Assembly (NCBI GenBank): GCA_964558915.1
Contig: CAZLFV010000003.1
Location: forward strand, 1 to 64,000
Direction: 5' to 3'
DNA: 64,000 bases
DNA from: CAZKEW01 sp964558915
GTDB lineage: Bacteria; Acidobacteriota; Aminicenantia; Aminicenantales; UBA8522
Notes under the pieces: model-generated
The model's database searches: none
Seen by the model: the letters and a program-made list of their open reading frames with translations, nothing else
What the model was told of the DNA's origin: nothing
Part shown: positions 34,623 through 42,862 of the stretch, piece by piece
How the letters are laid out: each line of letters opens with the position of its first letter
Numbering within the stretch: position 1 is the first letter of the stretch
Position numbers and translations under genes: made by a program

Positions 34623-35945
34623 ATGGCCAACGTCGTCGTTCTCGGTGCCCAATGGGGCGATGAAGGGAAGGGGAAGGTCGTCGACCTTCTGGCGCCTTCA
34701 TTTGATATCGTTGCCCGCTATCAGGGAGGACACAACGCTGGCCACACGGTTTATATCAACGGCAAGAGACTTGTCCTCCATCTGATTCCTTCGGGTATCC
34801 TTCATCCAGGCAAGTTGTGCGTCATCGGTAACGGGGTGGTCTTCAGCCCCAAGGCGTTTCTTGATGAGAAGGCCGAGCTCGAGGCCCATGGCGCTTCTGT
34901 CAGCTCAAACGTTGTGATCAGCCGCCATGCCCATCTCATTCTTCCCTATCATCCGCTCGTCGAGAGGATCGCTGAAGAGAAGAAAGGGGAGAGGAAGATT
35001 GGGACGACAAGCCGGGGAATCGGGCCTGCCTATGAGGACAAAGTCGCGCGCTGCGGGATTCGGGTCGGCGATATGCTCAACCTCGACATCCTCAAGGAGA
35101 AAATCCTGGCCAACGTTGCGGAAAAGAATGTTCTTCTAAAGGCTGGCGGCCTCCCTCCCCTTGACCCAGAAGAAGTCTACAGAGAATACGCCGGCTATGC
35201 CTCCCAGATAAAAAATTACATCGGAGACGTTTCCTATCTGCTCAGCCAAAAAATGCGCCGTGGCCAATCCGTGCTGTTTGAAGGCGCTCAGGGAGCTCTT
35301 CTCGATATCGACCATGGCACTTATCCATTTGTGACATCCTCCAGCTCCACAGCTGGAGGAGTCCTAACAGGATTGGGCATAGGCCCGACCAGGATCAATG
35401 CCGTCCTCGGGGTGACCAAAGCATACACTACCCGCGTGGGTGGCGGCCCCTTTCCCAGTGAGATCACAGACGAGAGGGGCAGGTTGATTCTCGAGCGAGG
35501 AAACGAGTTCGGCGCCACGACCGGCCGGCCGCGCCGGTGCGGCTGGTTTGATGCGGTCGCGGTCTCGTATTCCTGCCGTCTCAACGGGATCGAAAAAATT
35601 GTTCTGACCAAGCCCGATGTCCTGGATGTCTTCGAGGAGATACCCGTCTGCGTAGGCTACACCTACAAGGGCGAGTCTCTGCAGGCCTTTCCCACAGAGT
35701 CATGGATTCTGGAGAAAGTCGTCCCTCGGTTTAAAATGGTGAAAGGATGGAAGAAGCCGATTCACAAGATCATGGAGTTCGGCTCTCTCCCGTCCGCTTT
35801 CCTGGATTACGTCAAGGTCCTCGAGGACACGGTCCAGGCCAAAGTTGCGATCATTTCCACGGGCGTGGCAAGAAACGACTCTCTGCTTATCGACGTTGAA
35901 CTCGACGGGATCGTCGATCTCAAGAAAGTCAGAGCCGAGCTCTGA
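34623..35945 (+). CDS. purA: Adenylosuccinate synthase
   Basis: The 440-residue GTP-dependent enzyme joins IMP and aspartate. N-terminal GAQWGDEGKGKVVD with the catalytic Asp, GGHNAGHT with the catalytic His, and the switch motif TTSRGIGPAYEDK are all present; the C-terminal Asp-binding loop is STGVARNDSL. Start ATG 34623 follows GAGGAAGG. Single-gene unit; a TATAAT lies at 34596-34601. Confidence 0.96.
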   Translation: MANVVVLGAQWGDEGKGKVVDLLAPSFDIVARYQGGHNAGHTVYINGKRLVLHLIPSGILHPGKLCVIGNGVVFSPKAFLDEKAELEAHGASVSSNVVISRHAHLILPYHPLVERIAEEKKGERKIGTTSRGIGPAYEDKVARCGIRVGDMLNLDILKEKILANVAEKNVLLKAGGLPPLDPEEVYREYAGYASQIKNYIGDVSYLLSQKMRRGQSVLFEGAQGALLDIDHGTYPFVTSSSSTAGGVLTGLGIGPTRINAVLGVTKAYTTRVGGGPFPSEITDERGRLILERGNEFGATTGRPRRCGWFDAVAVSYSCRLNGIEKIVLTKPDVLDVFEEIPVCVGYTYKGESLQAFPTESWILEKVVPRFKMVKGWKKPIHKIMEFGSLPSAFLDYVKVLEDTVQAKVAIISTGVARNDSLLIDVELDGIVDLKKVRAEL

Positions 35946-35981
35946 TCAGGTTCGAACAAAGCCAATGTCAAGGAGGGTATT

Positions 35982-37457
35982 ATGCGTCTCAGCGCAAAAA
36001 CGAAACTAGATGATTTGCTCAGGAGTTATCCTTTTCTCCTCAAGTTCCTGGCCGGACTTTCCCCCAAGTTTTCCAAATTGAAGAGCCCGATCATGCGCAA
36101 GACGGTGGGCAAGATCGCCACGATTCAACAGGTCGCCGGGTTCGGGGGCATATCCTTGGCAGAGCTTTTGGAGAAAATTCGGGGTGAGATCATAAGGGTT
36201 ACGGGGGAAGATGTGGAAGTGGAGACAAGCGCGGAGGCGCCGGAGCCCTTTGCCGCCAGAGACGCCCGGCTGGAGGTGCTTAAAGATATTATTCGTGAGT
36301 TGCACAAAGGCGGAAACCTTGAGGATCAGAAGAGGCGTTTCGCTGAGCTTATCAAGGATACAAGCCCAACAGAGATTGCAGAGATGGAGCAGGCGTTGAT
36401 GAAGGAAGGAATGCCGGAGGATGAGGTCAAGCGCCTTTGCGATGTCCATGTCCAGGTCTTTAAAGAGTCGCTGGAAGAGAAGCCCTTACCGTTTTCTATG
36501 CCCGGTCATCCTCTCCACACTCTGATGGAAGAGAATAGGGCACTTGAAGGGCTCCTTCGGAGGTGGAAAGAGCTCCTCGGGAAGGTCGGGGCCGCGGGGG
36601 GAGAAGCGATCCTCCGGACGAGGAAAGAGGAACTCCGGGACTATTGGCAAGACCTGGCTGAAGTTGAAAAGCATTATCTCAAGAAAGAGAACCAGCTTTT
36701 TCCGCTTCTCGAGGCCAAAGGGGTCAGCGGCCCGTCCAAAGTAATGTGGGCGATCCACGATGATATTCGAGCTCAGCTTCGGGAATTCCGGCAGCTTCTC
36801 GGTGAGGAGAACCCAGGCGAGATCATCAAACTGGGCCGCAAGATCAGCGATGCCATGGCTGATATGATTTATAAAGAGGAAAAGATCCTTTTTCCGATGA
36901 GCCTGGAAACGCTTGACGAGATGGACTGGGCTCGAGTCAAGCGCGGTGAGGAAGAGATCGGATATGCCTGGATTCAACCCGGGACGGAGTGGAAAAGCGC
37001 GGTCAGGATCGATGAAATTCCGGCTTTCGGGCAGGGGAGGGAATCGTTCAGGCGGGTTGATCTTGATACGGGCGCGCTGACCACGGAGCAGGTGAACCTG
37101 CTGCTTAAGACTCTTCCCGTTGATATTAGTTTTGTGGATGAGAATGACACCGTTCTTTATTACTCGGCGACCGCGGACCGAATTTTTCCCAGAAGCGCCG
37201 CGGTGATTGGACGGAAAGTCCAGAACTGCCATCCGCCCGCGAGCGTCCACGTGGTCAACCGCATCCTTGATGCCTTTAAGTCGGGCCAGCGCGATGTGGC
37301 CGAGTTCTGGATCGAATTGCGGGGAAAATTTATCCTCATCCGCTACTATGCCGTTCGCGACGAGAACCGCATGTATAAAGGCTGTCTGGAAGTCAGCCAG
37401 GATGTCACAGCCATCCGCGGGCTCAAAGGCGAGAAGAGGCTTCTGGATTGGGAATAA
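35982..37457 (+). CDS. DUF1858/DUF438-hemerythrin-PAS protein
   Basis: The 491-residue soluble protein has, in order, a DUF1858-like N-terminus (about 1-70), a DUF438 domain (80-165), a hemerythrin/HHE four-helix domain (170-310; diiron ligands in GHPLHTLMEENRAL, EKHYLKKENQLFP, WAIHDDIRA and EEKILFPM) and a PAS domain (365-480). This architecture is common in anaerobes and suggests oxygen, nitric oxide or redox sensing. No output domain is attached. Start ATG 35982 follows AAGGAGG. Confidence 0.85.
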   Translation: MRLSAKTKLDDLLRSYPFLLKFLAGLSPKFSKLKSPIMRKTVGKIATIQQVAGFGGISLAELLEKIRGEIIRVTGEDVEVETSAEAPEPFAARDARLEVLKDIIRELHKGGNLEDQKRRFAELIKDTSPTEIAEMEQALMKEGMPEDEVKRLCDVHVQVFKESLEEKPLPFSMPGHPLHTLMEENRALEGLLRRWKELLGKVGAAGGEAILRTRKEELRDYWQDLAEVEKHYLKKENQLFPLLEAKGVSGPSKVMWAIHDDIRAQLREFRQLLGEENPGEIIKLGRKISDAMADMIYKEEKILFPMSLETLDEMDWARVKRGEEEIGYAWIQPGTEWKSAVRIDEIPAFGQGRESFRRVDLDTGALTTEQVNLLLKTLPVDISFVDENDTVLYYSATADRIFPRSAAVIGRKVQNCHPPASVHVVNRILDAFKSGQRDVAEFWIELRGKFILIRYYAVRDENRMYKGCLEVSQDVTAIRGLKGEKRLLDWE

Positions 37458-37702
37458 CCCTCCCAGACCGAGGAGGAATGTTCGTTTCCGTAATTCAGGC
37501 GATAAGGCAGGCAGGGTAGCACGGCTAGGTGGGCTCCCGACAGGGCTCGAGAGATGTGGCTCGAAGTCATGCTGCGATTTTCCCCATCGGTTTCTTGGAG
37601 GGAGAACGCTCCGCGTTCCCCCTTCCAACAGTCGCTTCGCTCCCTGCCTCCCCTTCTCGAGCTTCGCTCTGCGACCAAAGGGGCCATCCCCCTTGGAACC
37701 CC

Positions 37703-37724
37703 ATGATTTGCATGCGCAAATCAT
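37703..37724. repeat. Perfect 9-bp inverted repeat with 4-base loop
   Basis: ATGATTTGC and GCAAATCAT flank ATGC. The stem is perfect but AT-rich and not followed by a T-run, so it is not a typical intrinsic terminator. It may be a protein-binding site or part of a structured RNA. Confidence 0.5.
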
Positions 37725-37890
37725 AAATCTTGCTCGATTCGCTCCTCGCTCATACGAACTTCTCACCACATCCTCCCTTGCCTCATCCCCCCAGGGGGAC
37801 TAATCTGCTCGCACCCTAAATGGATCATCGCCCTGACTATGGAAGCGAAAGCTAAATGAGGATGCGACGCTATCCTCAGCAAGGGTCTGG

Positions 37891-37920
37891 TTGACATCAG
37901 GAACCGTCACTGGGTATGAT
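37891..37920 (+). promoter_or_regulatory. Putative promoter of the small Cys-rich gene
   Basis: Perfect TTGACA (37891-37896) and TATGAT (37915-37920) with an 18-base spacer, 44 bases before ATG 37965 and its GGAGGAGGT ribosome site. Consensus match only. Confidence 0.6.
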
Positions 37921-37964
37921 TTTTCTAGACTTTAATAATTTTGACTCAATGGAGGAGGTTCTAA

Positions 37965-38129
37965 ATGCCGACTAAAGCCAAAGCCGCAAGAAAAGTTAAA
38001 AAGCAAGAAGCCTACGAATGCGGTGCCTGTGGTTATCGCCTGATTGTCGATGAGGCCTGCGGCTGTACCGAGGAGCACGTTTTTCTGTGCTGCAATCAGC
38101 CGATGAAGAAGAAGCTTGTGAAGAAGTAA
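37965..38129 (+). CDS. Small Cys-rich metal-binding protein (desulforedoxin/zinc-ribbon-like)
   Basis: The 54-residue protein begins with a Lys/Ala-rich tail, then CGACGYRLIVDEACGC and a late LCCNQPM. The C-x-x-C plus C-C arrangement resembles desulforedoxin-type iron sites, with an extra C-x-C between, but it could be a zinc ribbon. It has a strong promoter and a strong Shine-Dalgarno (GGAGGAGGT, 37951-37959), so it is likely well expressed. It lies just upstream of the truncated MBL gene. Too short for default gene calling. Confidence 0.7.
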   Translation: MPTKAKAARKVKKQEAYECGACGYRLIVDEACGCTEEHVFLCCNQPMKKKLVKK

Positions 38130-38149
38130 GCCTAGCTCATTTTCATTAG

Positions 38150-38686
38150 GCTTTTTTCTCGACCTGCGGCTCGCGTGCCAAGCTTTTCGCTCCCAGAGAT
38201 TGCCTTGAAGGCGAGAATGCCGTGGTCCTCAGATACGTCAAGGATTTTCTTGAGGAGATTATCGTTTTGGATGAGGACCAATCCTACGCGATCGGGGAAG
38301 TTCGCTTCTCCACTTCGGTACGCCATCAGCACACGGCCGAAACCTACGGCCTCAAGTTCCGTCTCGGCGGCCAGGTCGTATCTTTTCTGGTCGACACCAA
38401 ATTTTTCCCCGGCTTGATCGAAAGCTACGGGGATTCGGATATCCTGGTCATCCACGTCGTCAAGGACACTCCCTTTGAGGACAAAGAGATTCTGCATCTT
38501 ACGCTCGAGGACGCCAGAAGGATCATTACTGCGGTCAGGCCTCGGCGCGCCGTCTTGACTCATTTTGGCATGGCCATGCTCAAAGCCGATCCTTTGGCAC
38601 TGGCCATGGACATGCAAAAGGAACTTGGAATCGAAGTCACGGCCGCAACCGACGGCCTGAGGATTGATCTTGGAGGAGGAGAATGA
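38150..38686 (+). pseudogene. N-terminally truncated metallo-beta-lactamase-fold hydrolase
   Basis: The open frame (stop at 38147-38149) encodes the C-terminal part of an MBL-fold hydrolase: KLFAPRDCLEG, VRHQHTAETYGLKFRLGG, FLVDTKFFPGL and AVLTHFGMAMLKADP. The ~100 residues that should carry HxHxDH, the main metal site, are absent; upstream is a complete unrelated gene and non-coding DNA. No ATG and no ribosome site precede the homologous part; the first usable start is GTG 38222. Loss by deletion is the simplest reading. The remaining frame is undamaged and overlaps phzF by four bases, so a short product may still be made. Confidence 0.7.
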
Positions 38687-39570
38687 ACGGTCACGTCTTT
38701 TCTATCGTCGATGTTTTTGCCGAGGAAAAATACGCGGGCAATGAGCTGGCAGTTGTGCGTCAGGCTCATTCCCTGTCCGACGTGCTGATGCAGAAGATCG
38801 CTCGCGAGGTCAACTTTTCTGAAACAGCTTTTATCCTGAAGGACGAAGAGAGTCGCGGCGGTTTCGATGTCCGCATTTTCACTCCCAAAGAAGAGCTGCC
38901 ATTCGCCGGCCATCCCACACTCGGCACGGCCTTCATCATCCAGCAGGAAATCCTTAAAAAGCCCGTCAAAGAAATTATCCTGAACCTCAAGATCGGCCAG
39001 ATTCCCGTTATGTTCACCTACCGCGGAGAAGAACCTGACATGATCTGGATGAAGCAGGTCAAACCGAGGTTCGGCAGGACGTTGGCTGCCGGCCGAGTGG
39101 CGCCCGTGCTCAGTCTTAGAGCCGATGAGCTGGACACGAAATTCCCGCTCCAGGAAGTCTCAACCGGAGTGCCGTTTATCATTGTCCCGCTCAAGGCCCT
39201 GGAGGCGGTCAAGAGATGCCGTATTGACCTTGAAAAACTGACCGGGCTGATCCAGGATGGGGAAGCCAAGGCGATTCTTGTTTTTTGTCCGGAAACATAT
39301 AACACCCAGAATGACCTGAACGTCCGCGTTTTCGCCGATTACCACGGTGTTCCTGAAGATCCGGCCACGGGAAGCGCCAACGGTTGCCTGGCGGGATATC
39401 TCGTCAAACACAGGTATTTTGACACAGGCCAGGTTAACGTTCGCGTGGAGCAAGGCTACGAGATCGGCCGGCCGTCCTTGCTGCTTCTTAAGGCTGAGGA
39501 AAAAGCAGGGGAGATCGGTGTTTTCGTCGGAGGAAAAGTCGTCCTGGTCGCCCGGGGAGAGCTGGTCTAA
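38683..39570 (+). CDS. PhzF-family isomerase/epimerase
   Basis: The 295-residue protein has the PhzF fold: VDVFAEEKYAGNELAVV, FSETAFIL with the catalytic Glu, PKEELPFAGHPTLGTAF and EDPATGSANGCLAGYL. PhzF members isomerise or epimerise small acids and many have unknown substrates; there are no phenazine genes here. It overlaps the truncated hydrolase by four bases, so its original operon partner is broken. Confidence 0.88.
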   Translation: MNGHVFSIVDVFAEEKYAGNELAVVRQAHSLSDVLMQKIAREVNFSETAFILKDEESRGGFDVRIFTPKEELPFAGHPTLGTAFIIQQEILKKPVKEIILNLKIGQIPVMFTYRGEEPDMIWMKQVKPRFGRTLAAGRVAPVLSLRADELDTKFPLQEVSTGVPFIIVPLKALEAVKRCRIDLEKLTGLIQDGEAKAILVFCPETYNTQNDLNVRVFADYHGVPEDPATGSANGCLAGYLVKHRYFDTGQVNVRVEQGYEIGRPSLLLLKAEEKAGEIGVFVGGKVVLVARGELV

Positions 39571-39594
39571 AGGGAATTGTAGGCGCGCCGACTG

Positions 39595-41172
39595 CTATTT
39601 CTGGACCGAATCCCATTTGGCCTCAGAGCGGCTCTCCACAATCGCTCGGCCAGAGAATTCGTAAGTTGAATTGTAATTGTATGTCCAGCCCAGATAGGGG
39701 GAGTCGCCTCCCGAGTGAGTAGTAATGAAAAACCGGTGGGACAGCGACCCAAAAGAAGTCGCCACATCCATGGACGTAGCCGGCTTGCCTCGGCTCGGGT
39801 CGACAGGGATCCAGCCGAAGGGAGGCAAGTAGACCTGCACCCAGCGGTGGTAGACATCGTCAATGGACCCATCATCCCCGCGGACGACGATGCCGGCCTC
39901 GTAGCGGGCAGGAAGGCCCGCCGCCCGGGCCAATGCTAGGAAGGAAAAGGTGAATTCGGAGCATGAGCCGTTCCCTCGTTTCAAAACGGTGGGGGCCGCA
40001 TTCCATCCGCCCGTGCGCACGTACTGCATCGTTGTGTGAAGATACTTGTGGATCTTGAAGGCGATCCAGAACGGGTTCTTTACATCGCCGACAATTTTTT
40101 TCGAAAGCTCAACTATATAGGGGTCGCCGACATTTAGCTTGGAGCCGTCCACCAGATAATTCTTCTGAACCTCCGGGGGAATGCTGTCCAACCCCTGGAC
40201 CCACTCTGGCAGGATGAAATAATTCAAATCCTTTGTTTCCACTTCAATGGCGTAGGTTAGGGCGAGCTGTTGAAGAGGAGGGATCTTGCCCTCGAGAAAA
40301 GCAAATTTCTGTCCCCATATGTCCTGAAGCGTCGAGAAAGAAGACGAAGCGAAGCCCGGGCCTTTGAGGATCTTTTGATGAGGGTCATCCTCCGCGACGC
40401 AGACGTAGAGCTTTCCGTTTACCTCGGCCGAAGGCCCGCGGTTATAGAGAGAATGCGTGAAATGGACTTGACGCAGGTGCGGATTCCCTGTATACATCGG
40501 CCTGCTGTTGAACGCGACGTCTACGGCATAAAGAGTCTTCTGCTCAAAATCCACGATCCAAAGAACATCCCCCAGCTTGACGATTCCGGCCGGATAAGGG
40601 CCGGGAGAAGGAAGAACGCCGATAATATCGCCGCCTGGAGTCGCGCAAACGATCCGGTCTCTCTGCCTCTCCGTGAGCCAGAAATAATTCCCGTCAAAGA
40701 AGATACCGGTTGTGTCTGGACCCGGGCCTTCATAGGTTTTCACTTCCGTCCCGTCCAAAGGGTCGAGAGCCAGGAACTTGTTTCCGGATGTGGCCCAGAC
40801 ATTTTTTCCGTCCCAGGCCAGCCCGGACGGGTCTGTCTCCACATCGCCCAGCACCTGATCGACCTTCTTTTGGTCCAGGAGGAAATGCAGGATGCGTTTG
40901 TTCGCTTTGTCGGAGACCCAAAGGCCCTTTTCATCCTTGGCAATGCCCAGGGGGTGATCACAGGGCAGGAGAATGGTTTGGCCGAATTTCTTGTCTTTTA
41001 GGGAATAATCAAAAAGCGTTCCGGTATCGCGGTCGGAAATCAAGAGGCTGTCGCCCGCGACGGCCAGCCCGAACGGCTGCGCCATCGGCAGCGGGACTGA
41101 CATCTTGACCTCGCCCACGTTGCCGAATAGCAAAGAGGGCAATAACATCAGAAACGGGATGATTCTCTTCAT
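39595..41172 (-). CDS. Secreted propeller-transglutaminase protein
   Basis: The 525-residue protein has a signal peptide, an N-terminal YVTN/NHL-like propeller (GIAKDEKGLWVSDKANKRIL, GLAWDGKNVWATSG, GIFFDGNYFWLTE) and a C-terminal transglutaminase-like domain with the triad in GNGSCSEFTFSFLALARAAG (Cys), DVYHRWVQVY (His) and WIPVDPSRG (Asp). Such domains act as extracytoplasmic proteases or crosslinkers. It is a single gene convergent with phzF. Confidence 0.82.
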   Translation of the reverse strand: MKRIIPFLMLLPSLLFGNVGEVKMSVPLPMAQPFGLAVAGDSLLISDRDTGTLFDYSLKDKKFGQTILLPCDHPLGIAKDEKGLWVSDKANKRILHFLLDQKKVDQVLGDVETDPSGLAWDGKNVWATSGNKFLALDPLDGTEVKTYEGPGPDTTGIFFDGNYFWLTERQRDRIVCATPGGDIIGVLPSPGPYPAGIVKLGDVLWIVDFEQKTLYAVDVAFNSRPMYTGNPHLRQVHFTHSLYNRGPSAEVNGKLYVCVAEDDPHQKILKGPGFASSSFSTLQDIWGQKFAFLEGKIPPLQQLALTYAIEVETKDLNYFILPEWVQGLDSIPPEVQKNYLVDGSKLNVGDPYIVELSKKIVGDVKNPFWIAFKIHKYLHTTMQYVRTGGWNAAPTVLKRGNGSCSEFTFSFLALARAAGLPARYEAGIVVRGDDGSIDDVYHRWVQVYLPPFGWIPVDPSRGKPATSMDVATSFGSLSHRFFITTHSGGDSPYLGWTYNYNSTYEFSGRAIVESRSEAKWDSVQK

Positions 41173-41190
41173 GTACGCCTCCTTTTATAC

Positions 41191-41220
41191 ACCATACCAC
41201 CTCCAAAAAAACTCTGTCAA
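41191..41220 (-). promoter_or_regulatory. Putative promoter of the transglutaminase gene
   Basis: On the minus strand TTGACA (41220-41215) and TATGGT (41196-41191) are 18 bases apart, followed by AAAGGAGG and ATG 41172. Consensus match only. Confidence 0.45.
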
Positions 41221-41295
41221 GAATTTTGGCATACTCCGTTCCAATTGCCGCCGCCGTATGCTATTATTTTTTAGAACAACGCTAACGAGGCTCGC

Positions 41296-42735
41296 TTGAA
41301 ACAAATAACCCAACTGCTGGGAATATTCTTGGTAATGATTTGTGTCCAAAACCGGGCGACCGTCGCCGGGCCGAAAGAAGAAGACAAGTACATATACTGG
41401 CTCAAAGAGGAAGTCGCGTTGCTCATCCTGCCCGAGGAGAGAGAAGCTTTCAAAAAACTGACGGAGGACAAACAGAAGGATCAATTCGTCGAGCTTTTCT
41501 GGGCTAAAAGAGACCCCACTTCGGGGACGAGAGAAAACGAGTTCAGGGAGGTGTGGTACGAAAGGCTCGATTACGTCAATAGGGCTTATTCCGCCGGGTC
41601 AGTGTCAAAGGGCTGGCACACTGATATGGGCAGAGTCTACATGATTCTGGGCCCTCCTGTTCGAACCCGGGCTGTCCAAGGAGGCGTAAAACCCGAGTCT
41701 TCAGGCGGGAGTCAGATTGTTGCGCCCTCTGAGTTTTGGATCTACAGGCCGATGCCGGACCTGGGCCTCCACGACCACTTTCAGGTGGCCTTCAGAAATT
41801 ATCAATACGGATATGACCTGGATGTGAACACATCGCAAAAGGTTTTGCGCGCTATGGAGATATTCCGGCAAAAAGTCATATTCAGCCCTGATTTAGAGAA
41901 ACCGCCCCTTTACCTGTTTAGGCTCGAAGAAAATTCCTTCGAGGGAAACCTCATTAGAGATTTTGTGGCCACGGGAGAGGAAGCCACTGGGATCGCGCTC
42001 GAGTGGCAGCCCATTTTTACAAGGGCGCGATTCGGGGAAACACATGTCACCCTTCTGGTCCGCGTTGGCCCCCAGAATATCGACCCGACACAAGAGGTTG
42101 AGCTGACATTTTTTGGGAGGCTCAAGGGAGAAGGGGATGAATTTCAGGAATTCCTCAAAACCGTGAGGCTGGAAAACGGCTCCGGGGATGGGCGGCTGGC
42201 TGTTCTTGGCTTTCCCGCCAGCCCCGGCGCGTCGGTTCTTTATTTGGGCGCCAGGGACGCGGACAAGAAAAAGTATGCCCTGCTCAAATCGGACCTGAAG
42301 GTTGTGAATTTCAACTCCGGTGAACTTAACACAAGCGCGCTGATTTTTTGCTCTGAAATGAATCCGCGGCCAAAAACTGAAACTTTAGAGGAACCGAGCC
42401 CCTTTGTGACAGAGCAGTTTAAAGCTCTTCCCCGGTGGGGAAATGTCTTCAACGCTGGAGAGACCTTGAGCGTTCTCTTCCAAATCTATAACGCCAGGCT
42501 GAAAAAAAATGCCGTCTCTCTGGTCGCGGAGTATTTCATCGTTGGGCCAAAACTCACCTTTCGGCTGAATCCCCAGGTCGTCAAGCAGAAGATCGGTGAA
42601 CCTTACGTTCTGACCGGCGGAACCCAGGTTCCCCTCTCACCGCTCAAACCCGGGTCATACACGTTCGTGATCAGGCTGACTGATAAGATCGCGAACACAA
42701 CGATCGAAAAGAGCGCGGGTTTTGTCGTGGAATAA
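41296..42735 (+). CDS. GWxTD domain secreted protein
   Basis: The 479-residue protein has a signal peptide and the GWxTD domain: FVELFWAKRDPTSGTRENEF followed by GWHTDMGRVYMILGPP. The rest is beta-rich. GWxTD proteins occur in Acidobacteriota, Bacteroidota and related groups, often near peptidase or signalling genes, and have no established function. TTG 41296 follows GAGG (41287-41290). Confidence 0.85.
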   Translation: MKQITQLLGIFLVMICVQNRATVAGPKEEDKYIYWLKEEVALLILPEEREAFKKLTEDKQKDQFVELFWAKRDPTSGTRENEFREVWYERLDYVNRAYSAGSVSKGWHTDMGRVYMILGPPVRTRAVQGGVKPESSGGSQIVAPSEFWIYRPMPDLGLHDHFQVAFRNYQYGYDLDVNTSQKVLRAMEIFRQKVIFSPDLEKPPLYLFRLEENSFEGNLIRDFVATGEEATGIALEWQPIFTRARFGETHVTLLVRVGPQNIDPTQEVELTFFGRLKGEGDEFQEFLKTVRLENGSGDGRLAVLGFPASPGASVLYLGARDADKKKYALLKSDLKVVNFNSGELNTSALIFCSEMNPRPKTETLEEPSPFVTEQFKALPRWGNVFNAGETLSVLFQIYNARLKKNAVSLVAEYFIVGPKLTFRLNPQVVKQKIGEPYVLTGGTQVPLSPLKPGSYTFVIRLTDKIANTTIEKSAGFVVE

Positions 42736-42803
42736 AAATATCGAAGCAGGGGAGGCCGGGAGCTTGTCGGAGCGGTATTACCTTAGTTTTCCGATAAGAA
42801 TAG

Positions 42804-42832
42804 TTGTATTAGGGAGGCAAAAAGAGTAAAAT
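42804..42832 (+). promoter_or_regulatory. Putative promoter of the korAB/iron-sulfur block
   Basis: TTGTAT (42804-42809) and TAAAAT (42827-42832) with a 17-base spacer, 30 bases before ATG 42863. Consensus match only. Confidence 0.45.
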
Positions 42833-42862
42833 CTAAAATCTGGAGAGCATTCAGAAGGCGCT

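Larger units (their letters stand above)
37458..37964. other. Long intergenic region rich in inverted repeats
   Basis: Over 500 bases contain no convincing coding frame. Dense inverted repeats occur: GAACGC(37604-37609)/GCGTTC(37613-37618) within a longer imperfect stem at 37597-37625, CTTCGCTC copies at about 37632 and 37664, a 9-bp stem at 37703-37724, and CCCCC/GGGGG near 37790. The style resembles the hairpin cluster at 27.4 kb. It ends with a good promoter for the small Cys-rich gene. It could hold an RNA, degenerate palindromic repeats or decayed sequence. Confidence 0.4.

Noticed and set aside
36486..37769. 427-codon minus-strand open frame opposite the DUF438-hemerythrin gene and the following gap
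   Set aside because: Mostly antisense to a clear gene, low-complexity Arg/Pro-rich product, no ribosome site.
37207..37803. 198-codon plus-strand frame running from the PAS domain into the non-coding gap
   Set aside because: First part is a shifted frame of the PAS domain; the rest is Arg/Pro/Ser-rich and not protein-like.
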